Shown one piece after another: positions 11,201 through 23,200 of a stretch of 64,000 nt of DNA. Position numbers and translations under genes: made by a program. The notes under the pieces were generated by a model. It did no database searches and was not told where the DNA came from. It saw nothing but the letters and a program-made list of their open reading frames with translations. Source of the stretch: Oryzias latipes (Eukaryota; Chordata; Actinopteri; Beloniformes; Adrianichthyidae); contig NC_019867.2 in assembly GCF_002234675.1 (NCBI RefSeq), positions 5,722,001 to 5,786,000 on the forward strand. Reading direction: 5' to 3'. Position 1 is the stretch's first letter. Each line of letters begins with the position of its first letter.

Positions 11201-14200
11201 ACGCCATTTTTGTTGTATCAGTAATGTTAGTTTGGGTGTCTGAGGGGCTGTAAGGTAGCGGGAGAGTGCAACAGAGAGCTCTCTGCAACAGGGAAGGGGG
11301 GGAGTGTCTCCTCAGCAACAGCAGTCCTGCCTTCTTAAGATCTACTGCCCAAACTATGTATAAGAAAATGGTTAAAAATGGAAAAATCATAATCATAACC
11401 ACTTAAAATAACTCAGAAGATGATTGAAGTTTTTTTTATCAAAGAAAACATGGTAGGACTCATCTTGAAATCAAAGCACAATTACTGGCAATTCGGATTA
11501 AAACTGCACCGTATGCTAAACTGAATCATGGACAAATTACTGTATACGTGTACAATGACAGCGTCAAACACGCGTGTTATTGTTTTATTACATTATTCAA
11601 GACAACCTGAACATTTTTTCTTCATTGTTGCTTGCATATGGCAAATATTGAATGTTGAATTCTGAATATTTAGGATTTTGTTCTCGGTTTGTAAATTACA
11701 AAAACAAAACCAAGAACCAAAAATTTAGGTTCAAACCAAATCACTGGGAAAATGAATCATTGTATCCCTACCAAGCACACATATAAGTAAAACATAATGG
11801 CAAACAAAATGACAGAAATTGCCTTTTTTTTTTTTTACATTATAGCTTAAATAATCCATTTTCATGGAAAACAGACCATTTAAACTGAAGAAAGTCTAAT
11901 TTTCATCAGTACATTTAGGAAATCTAATATAAAAACGAATAGAAGAGAATATTTTTGCCTGAAAAGACACAATCACTAATTTTAAAGGAAAACTGATCTG
12001 CGGATTTAATGAATCAATATTGGATTTTTTTTTTAAACTAAATTTGTATTTAATTCTTTATTGTTATTTTTTTAAACTCATTCCTTTTTATGTCAAAACT
12101 ATCATTTCCTCTTAGACTCCAACCTTGGCAGTGTCACTCCTTTAGTGATGACCCGCTGGCAGCCATAACACAGCTAAGGTCCAGACTATGATAGCATGAA
12201 CACCTGTACACCAAAAAGTGCAGCTCTGCAGGTCACGGGGCCAGCCAGGCTGAGTCATGTTGAGTCAGCATGTGCTGAAAGCCCAAACACATCAACCTTT
12301 AACCCCTCAGTGCCCAGCCCACACCCAGGCCAAGAGCCTCACTCATCGGCCTTCAGCTGGTTTCCACCTTCAGACTTCTCTGAAGAAGGAACAAAAAAAG
12401 AAAAAAAGCATGGCGGGCACTGATTGGACATAAGGGGATTGGTCTAGAATGCAAACAAACATTATGTCGCTGGCTCACGTGTGGGAATGATTCAACGCCG
12501 GAGAACAAAAAGCAGCTGCTGTAAGGGTCATCTTGAATCTCGCATTACACATACCAGTGAGGAGCAGACGGGGAGGACCGAGGAGGGGTCATTCACAAAA
12601 AAAAAAAAAAACATGGCAGAAGACATGCTTGATTGTCCTCTAGTTGCCTCTCAATTATCTTCAGTTCAAAAGCAAAACGTCAGGAAATTCTCACCAAAAG
12701 TGTAAAAACATGTTAGTATTTCACTAAACTCTCATTTTTGGACAATTCATTTGTGAAGATTATATCTAGAATTCCATTGACTGGGGGGTGGGGGGGTCAA
12801 GGTTTTCACAAGCAGAGAGCAAACACTAAAAATCAGAATAAAGTTTCACAAGCAAACAGAAGAAGCCTCAAAAACAAGAAAACAAGCTTTTACATTAATG
12901 AAAAAGTAAAAACTAAATTTTTTTTGATAACTTTCAAATTCCCTAATGGTGCGGGGCTTACAACTGATTAATGAACGTGGGTGTGTGCGATCAGAAGCAG
13001 CAAGCCTTTTAAGGATCCTGTCTGAAAACACAACACTTAGCAGCTAAACACTTCCTAAAAGTAGCCAGCGCTGACAGAGCCTCTTAAGAGGCTTAGTCTC
13101 TATGGAACAGAGTGTTAATGAATGAAATACCATTTAGTGGATGATGCATAATAAAGCCCCTTGTCTGGCACTCTTCGAGGACCAACATCCTCTGACACAC
13201 TGCTCCAACCCCGAGTCCAGAGAGAAGCCCCCCCCCCTGCGTCCAAAAGCCCGCCATATGAGAGAACAACCAGACAAAACAGACACTTGAGTTGTCCATG
13301 TGCAAGAGAAGGGAGGAAGAGTGGGAGAGGAGGAGGAGGAGAAGAGGGGGAGCCGGGCCCGACGGATGGGGTCTGCCCCGGGGCAGGTTATTGTGGGACG
13401 GGACAGAACCAGGAACTCTGTGCTGTGGACTCAAAGTGCTGCTGCTGGATTACTTTACCATCTTGATTTGATACGATTTCATCCTAATTAGGCCTGCACA
13501 ATGAATCGCAAATTTATTGTTATCGCGATATCAAGCTGTGCAATATGTTTATCGCATTAGACGGCACAAATTGCAATTGAACAATCATATGGCACCTAGT
13601 ATTTAATGAATCAAATATATCCATTTATGTTTTTAAACAACTGGATGGACCCCTTTCCATCATTGACCAATGGGATGGAGCCCTTCACGTTGTTGACCAA
13701 TCGGATGAACTCCTTCTATGCTAGATGTTCTCCTCCTATGTAAACAAGGGCCATTTGAAGTATAATTTAAGCTTTGTTGACTCTTATTGAAATTTAACTG
13801 TTGCAGTGAAATGCTGTTAAGTGTTTTTTTTAATCTTGTAGTTTTATAGGACTGAAAGGCACATCTTAAACAATCATTCAATAGTATAGGTCCTTTGCTT
13901 TGAAGATCAGGTTAATTAATAGCATTAATAGCAAATTAATCAAAGTTACATTTTTATAATTCACAACCTGAAAGATTTACTAATATTCTTTAAGAAAATG
14001 CTGAAATTCACCAAAGGCGTGGGAATCTTAAGGCATGTCACAATTCAATTTGATTACCACTCATGAAGCAACCATTATGAAACGGATATCAATGCATCCT
14101 AAATCAATAAAAGAAAAACTGGACTAGGCCTGCACAATATACCGCAAATTTATCGTTATCGCGACATCAAGCTGTGCAATATGCATACCGCAAAAGACGG

Positions 14201-17200
14201 CAAAAATCGCAATAAATGGTTACCTTGACCCTTGTGCTATCCTAGGCACTTTTACATTGGGAGTGGGGTCATCTAGACCCCACTGGACAGTGCATTGAAC
14301 CTTTTTTCTTCAATGATTTGTGATCTTCACTGGTGTCCATGGATTACATGAAATCTTTCCACATTTATCCACCTTTGTCATGGTAGGGAGAACACGTCAA
14401 TGCAAGGGGGGGAGTCATGTAAGATAGCACAAGGGTTAAATGTGCTAAAACAAACTCATGGCAGCTTGAAATATTGAATAAATGAAATAAATCCCTTTAT
14501 GCATTTAACCAATAGGAAGGACCCGTTTATGTTGTTGATCAATCAAATGAGCCCTTTATGTTTGATGTTTGCCTCCTACGTTGACCAGGGTCATTTGGAG
14601 TATAATTTTTATACTGTTGCATTGAAATGGAAATGATGTTTTTGGTTGGTTTGATATTTGTTTATATACCGCAAATTATATCGTTATCGCAATAATAATC
14701 ACCAATATCGCATACCGCGAGTTTTCCTCATATCGTGCAGCCCTACACTGGACCAATATTACTTACATTTCTCCACCAAAGAGCATTTGTAAGTTTTTCC
14801 TTTAATATTTTTATGTTTATGTGAATAATGATTATATGTTTCATATTAGGCCTGCACAATATACCGCAAATTTATCATTATCGCGAAATCAAGCTGTGCA
14901 ATATGCATACCGCAAAAGACGGCAAAAATCGCAATAAATGATTACCTTAAATGTGCTAAAACAAACTCATGGCAGCTTGAAATATTGAACAAATGAAATA
15001 AATCCCTTTATGCATTTAACCAATCAGAAGGACCCGTTTACATTGTTGACCAATCAGATGAGCCCTTTTATGTTTGATGTTTGCCTCCTACGTCGACAAG
15101 GGTCATTTGGAGTATAATTTTTAAACTGTTGCAGTGAAATGGAAATGATGTTTTTGGTTTTTTTGCTATTTGTTTATATACCGCAATTTATATCGTTATC
15201 GCAATATTAATTACCAATATCGCATATCGCGAGTTTTCCTCATATCGTGCAGCCCTATTTCATATGTAAAAATGTATGCATAAAATAATGCAAGATTTGG
15301 AGTGAGAATTAATATGATTTGTTTTCTTATCGAGGACTTCATCACTTTCTGTTAATCATGTTTAGTTAACTGTTTTATTTTGTGTTGGAAAATAACAGCA
15401 AATCAATCACTAAGTAAAGACAAGTTCAATATACCTGTTTAACTCAAAAATACAGTTTGATAAAGAACTTATTAAAATAGACCGGTCAGGCCACACTGGT
15501 CCCTGCTCTGCTCAAGCAGAGAGCTCTCAGTAACGGGGAGGGGCTGGGTTGCTCCTCGCCAATAGCCCCGCCCACAACTCAGAGGTGAATTTCTAACAAA
15601 TGTCTGCTGCTCTGCAGAAATTATGTCCCAGAAAACGATACAGGTTTCTGGAATTTGGCTAAAACTCTAAAAAAGCACTGAGAACACAGACAATAGATCA
15701 CACCATCATCAGAGTACAACTTATGTCTTAAGTCAAACAAAATAAACAGTGCCTAGCATAATATATAGCATACATAATATAATATTGGAATGAGGAAGAA
15801 TGCAATATGATTTGGATGTTTGTTGTGTTCCCTAAATACTTTATTTTATTGGAGTCAACCTACACACGGCATGACTTTGGTCAAAAGCTCTTTGAAAAAG
15901 CCAAAATCTTTCCAAACATTAGCAAAGTCGTGGCCGGTTGGATCCCGCGTCCTGTAGAGTCAGCTGTGTTTCTGAGCTCTCCAAAAAACGTCAGAGTGAA
16001 AAAGGCTGTGTGTTGAAGTTCATAATACTTTTTAAATTAAAGCTCATACATTTTAGATTCTCAATAATTTAAGATTCACAAACATTTCAGAATTGTTTAT
16101 GTTTCATAATCAATACATCTGATCGATTTCACACCCGTACCAGTAAGTAGCGATGTAGCCCTTATTAGAAGCTGTCGAAGATGAAATGTTGTTAAAAAAA
16201 AAAAAAAAAAAGATTTGTTTTTTTTAAATGTAGTTTACTGTTGTTTTCTTTCTAAAACCAACAAGCATCGGCTTCTTTTCTTCTGTTGAAACGGCCTAAA
16301 ATCCTTCAGGTTAGTAACAATTTTGATCCATTTCCTCCTCTGTTCACAAACTGATAAAAAGTTGGCATAAAAACTAAGAGGGTAGTTTCAAGCTTCTTCC
16401 AAACACGACAAGCGCCTTTACCGTTTATCTGGAATATCAAATAAAATTCTCTGGTTAGGGCTTTTCAAAACACCAAATTATTTTGTTTGAGAATCTGTCA
16501 GTCAAGATAATTCCTGACTGTCGGACGTAGAAATTGTTCAATCTGATCCCCATTTAGGTCTTCTAAAAACAACCAACAACAGGCTGATGGGCTCAACTGC
16601 TTTACTGCCGTCAGGCCCCACATCTTGTGCCCAGATGTGAAATCATTTACCAAACAAGCGGTGCGCTCTGAATTCACTTGAAACCAAGGATTTCAAATTA
16701 GCAAACATAACATGCCAAGATTCAAATGGGCCCAACAATTATAATACTCTTTTCCTCTGCCCATTCTCCTCCCTCCTCCTCCTCCCTCAATTCCCTGCAG
16801 TCTAATAACTGTCCTCCTCTGTCTCGTAAAACCCCAGTGCCTTTAGAGAACTCTATAACAAGGCTTCACAAGCGCTTTAAGATGATGGTGTTGTCTTTAT
16901 GTGGAGAGAGGGAGCACACTTGGCCATGGTTGAAGAAGGAGTAGACGTTCAGACACTTGGGCGTAAGTGGGAGACGTCCTATTGCTTTTCCAAGCAGCTG
17001 TTGTGCTTGCAACCACAGCTGTTTCTGCAGCGGGCCGGAGTGTAAATCTAAAGGGCTGACTCTAATTGACCCAGGTCGCACACAGTCTGTGTATCAGTGG
17101 CCAGCGAGCCGGACCCTGGGAGCCGCCCAGCATGCTTAATCAAACAGTAATTAGAAACAAAAGCAGGTCAGCATGGGCACCCCATGGAACAGCTTTGGGC

Positions 17201-20200
17201 ACTGCATCTCCATCACGCAGGTCTTTTGCTTTGGCTCGGCTCCAGGATTTCAGGCGGTGGCGTCAGAGGGAACGCTCACAATGAATTCCAATGTCAGGTT
17301 TCACATTTGAGCAAAGATAACAATTAAGATCAACAATGAACCTCTGTTTTAATCATTCAGTTTAGCTGGAGACATCATTAAACATGGAAAAAAATGAACG
17401 GTTTGAAGAAAATAAAAGGTTTTAGCTGCTGGATGAGATAAGCTCTTTATAATGATTTAGTGAAAAAAGTGTTTTTCTAAACAGTATGTTGTTAATTTCC
17501 TTAAAGTCCCACTCCAATCATCTTGTGATCTATTTTCAAAGCATTAGAGGTCTTTTTCTTGTGATTATGCTGTTTCTAGCCAAAATAAAAAACCTGACAT
17601 TTTCTAGGACATAGCTTCTGCAGAGCAGCAGTAGTTCTTTAGAAAGTCACCTCTGAGTGGTGGGCGGGACACTTGGCAAAGAGTAGGGCCGCCCCCATTT
17701 CCCATCAGTGTACACACTCTCCTGCTAGCTTACAGCCCTTTAAAACCCCAACATAACATTACTGGTGCAGCAAAAAGCCACAAGCCGTACAGTTTGGAGC
17801 CAGATACCAGCTCAGAGGAGAAAAATAAAGACATACTTGAATCTAGTTGTGGATGTATTGGAATGGAGCGGAACAGTGAGCCTGTGGCCCCCCGATTGTA
17901 ACCACTATGTCACAGCTACAAGCTTTTTCAAATAGCTTTTTTGTTACTGCTCCTGATTCATAACGATTTCAATAAAGAAATACTCAGAAACCTAATTTAA
18001 GGTTTCCTTTCCCCATAATCAGAAAAAAGCCAAAAGTAACGTGTTAAAAACACCAAAAAACAGGATTTTCTTTGGAGTAAGTCTTTGAGATTCCTTTTTT
18101 GTTCTTTGTTGTAAATTTCCTCAAAGTTTCTCGCATTCTTTGAGCGGCAACAGAAGAAACAAACGACAAAGGACAAGATAATGAGTATTGCAGACCAACT
18201 GTCAGACGCAGCTTTTTTGGAGCGAATCCAAAACACGACTTGCCCCGGCCAAAACGCAATCTCGTCTAAATGAGCTTATTCAGAAAATCCTCACCGCACA
18301 ACAAGCAGCACACCCCCTGTTCTCCCCGGTCTGGTCCAGAGAGGGCGCGTTCACCTGCCATAACCCCTTAACTGATGGAGATCTTTATGCGCTTGTTCCA
18401 ACCAAAAAAGCAATTCACACTTATTGACCGCCTGATGAAAGACGAGCGAGCGGACAATCGCTAAATGCCCAAAAGGAAGAGTGCTCTCAATGCCCTCCTC
18501 CATGTGAGACAGAGACCACTGTACTGTAAACAGCTGAGGGCCTCTCTTTCTGGCCTGTCTGGGTGCGCATTAGAGTACGTCCTGCCGCTGCCAGCAACAG
18601 TATGCCACAAAGGAAGCTCTGTGGCCAACAAGCACTGAAGTGCCCACTGTCTTTTTCATGAGTCTCAGGGTGTCTCACAAACTTTTTGCATGCAAGCGTC
18701 TTTTCTTTCAAAACCCCCTCCCCTCCATTTTTGGAGGCCCTCTTTTCCTCTTCTCTGCTGTTCCTCTCAGTGGCCCCTACTGAGAGGACAGAGACAGACA
18801 CTCCGCCCAGCCAAAGGTTTGTCTGCCAGTGTGGCCAGCTTTGGTCTGGGACAAAAGCCCACTGACGCTGCCCACAGTGCCCCCCCCCCCCCCCCCCCCC
18901 CCCCACAGTCCACATCAAAATCCCATATTCCCCAAAACTTTCTCAGTTATTCTTTATCTCCTTCGTCTTTCATTAGGAGAGCAACAACTTCAAAGAGGCT
19001 GTATTGTTTGGTGGAGTTGCTGCAGTGCTAGTCCTTTAGCCACTTCAAATGCACGCTTATCAGTGTTTAGGCTGTGCTTCGGCGCCTAACGAAAACAGGC
19101 TCCAAACGGCCGGTCCGCTGAAGGTTATGGGCTGAAAGGCTAAGTACAGCAACACCCAGCATTTCAGCAGGAGGCCGGTTCTGTGCAGCTTCACCACAGC
19201 TGCACAGGTGCTACACTTCAGAACAAGGGTTTGACTTGATGTGTCCCACAGAGTCTCATCATTTTGTAGGGCTGCATGCACCTGCAGGGCTCTCCTAAAA
19301 GTAAGAATTTTATTAAAAGACAAGATTCAAAGGATTCTTCAAAGACCCACTCCAATGAAAATTGGGTTTTTCTGTGTTTTTTTACATGTTCTTGCGGCAT
19401 CTCTCTGACAATGGAGAACGTATTTGAAGAAAATTCAGCTTAAACTTGCATTTCTGAGAATTTCTTCTTTCAAATCGTTGTGAATCAGGTGCAGACGAAA
19501 AAATGCACAATTTGAAAAAGAGCTTCTTTGTGGCTGGAAGGGGAAGGGGGCGGGGTTGCTCAGAAGCGAATTTCTTTTAAAAAGACCACTGGGAACGCTT
19601 TCAAACAAAATCAAAATATGTTCGGAGTGGTACTTAAACACAAATGATACATCATTTTTTTAGATTAAGCTATGTAATACAGAAATATTTCGGCATGAAT
19701 ATAAATTTGATGAACACTGACTGTTGCAGCAAAAAAAAAGACCAGAACAAAGAATCAAAAATCAATAAAAACCCATTTCAACTCATTTTCCCCACTTGAT
19801 GTGTGTGAAATTGGTCTGAAAACTGCATGTGTTAGTGCATTCTGTTAAGTTCTGTTTCCACAGCCACAAAAACAGAGTGTCCAAACACTTAATTAGCTTC
19901 AGATGCCACAGAAATTTCACAAGGAACATTATTTTACCCAGAAAAAAACCTCCCTTCTGTAAAAAGTAGACAGAAAAGTTACTTTACATGTCTTGAACAG
20001 CAGTTTGCCGATTGTGCTTGTTCAGGCTTTTGTGGTTGTTGCAAATTGAGACACACAAGCTGTGTGTGAGCTCACTGTGAACTGAAAGCTCCTTCTCTTC
20101 GCTGGTTTGTTTGCCAAATTTCTGATTTAATTCAATTTAGGTTCACAAACACGTAATTTCACTTACAATTCCACAAGATTCAATCAAATATGCATTAATT

Positions 20201-23200
20201 CTTGAATTTTCCATCCTAAAACTAATTTAGATTGGCTATGAATAAACTGTCTTCACATAACTAATGCCATGCACTGAAAAAAGCTGGAATTTCCAAAAAT
20301 AACATGAAGAATTCTCACATAAAAGGCTAACAGTAAGACTGATTGGTTCTAAATTATTGGTCTGTTAAATCAACACTTTCAACTCCCACACAGGATAAAA
20401 TCCTCTCTGCTAAACAAATATTGAAAACAATAGCTGTAAACCTGCGTGAAACTGGAAGTGCGTGATTGTCAAGAGTGTAAGGACAGAGATCTTACAATAT
20501 ATCTGAAATTAAATATATATTTAACTGGACATGGAAGAAAAAAAAACACCGGTCTGGCAACCTGTCACACCACAATAACACTTTCCGTCTCCTAAGTGGG
20601 AACAGTTTGCACCGTTTTAACAGAAACAAGCCACTGCGTTTGTTCCCACGTCAGAAAGATCCAGGGCAGAGAAACCACATCCCTTTTTCTCACGTGTGAC
20701 TTTTTCCATTTTTTTTATAAATAAAAGTCTAAAGAGCACAAGTTTGAAATGAGAAAAAGCTTTCAAGGAAAGAAGTTCAATAAAATCGTCTCATGAAACA
20801 GCCGGCAGTCTCTGTTAGAATCCAAAGACTTTTGGTCAAATAAATAACTTTTCTTTATCAGGCTTCAAACTGTGTTCCAGTTTCTTAAGCATCACTTTAA
20901 ATGTGGGAGAAAAAACCTAAAGATTATTTGCTATGTGACCTTTTTAATATGGCGTGAGGATTTCCATCACCCCATGTGACCTGTGAGTCAAAAGGTTCAC
21001 GTCAGACATCGAGTGTTTCTGTAATTGATCACAGCCGATATTTAGTCATTAATAACTGTGGAGTGAGGCTTTGTGGCGTACGCAAAGAAGCAATGACACA
21101 GCAAAGCTCTGCTTCCTTCTTTGCACGCCAAATGTTTACTTTTGAATACTTTCACAAGTTCAACCCTGAAGCCTAAGCTACATATTTCTAAGAAAAGGTG
21201 TTTGAATCCACTGTGGGGGGTTTTAACTGTGTTGGGACTTTAGGATAATTCCAAAAAATACACATTTGTGAGCATCCATATAAGCCGGTTACACAGCTTT
21301 AACACAGGTCTATGATTTCCATGCATGACATCTTTTATCAAAGAGTTGCAGATATAATGTGAGCAGGCACAAAACTGCTGCATTGTTAAAAAAAAAAAGT
21401 CTTCTGTCCGGTTCAAGTTGATTTTGGCAGCACTTTAAGAGGGGATTCAGCAATTTTCCAGGAGAGTAGTTTGGAGAGCAACCATGAAACAAACAAAAAA
21501 TCTGTGTGTCACACCGAACAGGAGGGATCCTTACCAATTTCTCATCAACTGTAATAAGTTGTGTGTCTTGTCCTGAATTCGCTGCCAGCCTCGCTGCTGA
21601 CGTGCTTGTAGACCTGGAAAACAAAAAAAACATTACACTCAGACACACAACAAAGAAGCAAATTATTCAAACAAGAACCGGTCTGAAACCACTGCTGCTC
21701 GTGGAGGATGTGGTGGCGTGAGGATTCAATTAAAAAAAAAAAAAAAAAAGGCAACAAGACAGGAATCCCCCCACCCCCGACTTATTAGTTCTGTCTGCTG
21801 CATCAGAGGCAGACTCTCGCTCTCATCCTAATAACAGGACATCCTTCATGCTGTCTGTGGTCAACTGTTCAGTGAGGACTGTGAGGCCCTTTGTGAGAGT
21901 GCAGCTGTGTCCTGTCGCAGACGGCACAGTGTCATCCCCACTAAGCTGGCCTAATAATCAAAATTAAACGAATTAAAAATCCTCATCACATTTTTCACTG
22001 AAGCCTTAAGGCCTTGAGACATGTGGACATTTCTCTTCGAATGCTTGAAAGATCGCTTTGTGTTTGAAAAACCACCACGACGGTGTTTTAACCTATCAGG
22101 AGAAAAACTCTTTCCGACCGATTAATCAATAAAAGAACGTATGCAAAGCTAATACGTCACACAAACAAATCTGTAGAATCTTTTCAAGTAGTGGGAGGAG
22201 CTTATGTCCTGATTTTAAAAAAACATTTGGGGTTATAACTTTTAACAAGAGAATTTGAAACTGATAGCAAAAACATACAATGCATTTTAATAACCTAACC
22301 CAATGAAAATCGTATTTTAGGTATTTTGAACTGTTCTTGTAACATTTTTTTTTCATGATGGAGGGCATATATATATATATAAAAGGAATTTAAAATTAAA
22401 ATTGCATTTCAGAACATTTCTTCATTCAAATTGGGATGAGTCAGGAGCAGATGAAAAAATGCAGTAGGAAAAAGCTCTCTTTTGTGGCACAGAAAGTGAG
22501 ATGGGCGGGCAAAAGTCTTGTATTGGCTGCAGCGTGGATCAGAGTTTTGGTTCGGTACCCATCCCGAGCAAAAACTAAGTAGAACATGTCTCACAACAAC
22601 AAAAACTGCTAGCATTTAACACAAGCTGATTCTGGCCAGATCGTGATGTTTTGGTGCGATGTAGAGCTGCTCAAAGAGGCTCAGTGTGCTGTGCTGCCAA
22701 CTAGCAGTCGGGGGGGTTTAAGGGGAAAACGAGAGTCAGGCGCTGAAGGACGCTCATAAATAATCAAATAAATATTGTATAAATGGCATTTTAAATCGAT
22801 ACAAGCATCGCCAAATGAATACATTTTTCCCTACACCCCTATTCGATACTGCTCGTAATTTTAGTTGCTCCCATAATGTTAGCCTGGGGTTGTATGGGGC
22901 TGTAAACTGTAGCGGGAGAAAGTGTAAACAGAGGGATGATGGGATATCAGCCGAGTCTTACTTCTGCACCAACAGTCCCCCCAAAAACTCTGAGGTGAAT
23001 TTCTAATGAACTACTGCCGATCAGATCAAAATTTCAGAAACAATGTGTGAAGAACGACTACAGATCAAAATATGATTGGAGTGGGACTTTAAGAACTGTT
23101 GCTTTAGGGGGGGGTTACATACACATGTTTTCTTCTTTGTGGTTTATATTAGCCTGAAACATTAGTGTCAATGGCACTTCTAACTGTGTGTGTAATAAGG

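Larger units (their letters stand above)
3823..21534 (-). other. ndufs4 intron 2 (17.7 kb)
   Basis: Contains the three hAT-like MITEs, one TTAA MITE, four family A copies, long AT-rich tracts and several complex GC-balanced blocks without repeats (about 7360-8970, 12100-12480, 16560-17290, 18180-18480). None of these blocks shows a convincing exon. They are the best places to look for regulatory elements. Confidence 0.7.

Noticed and set aside
13093..13491. Overlapping open frames up to 113 aa on both strands
   Set aside because: They come from a GC-balanced purine-rich stretch. The frames on opposite strands are equally long and no conserved motif is seen.
18690..19089. Proline-rich open frames of 86-113 aa
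   Set aside because: They are held open by the C25 homopolymer and lack splice signals or family resemblance.
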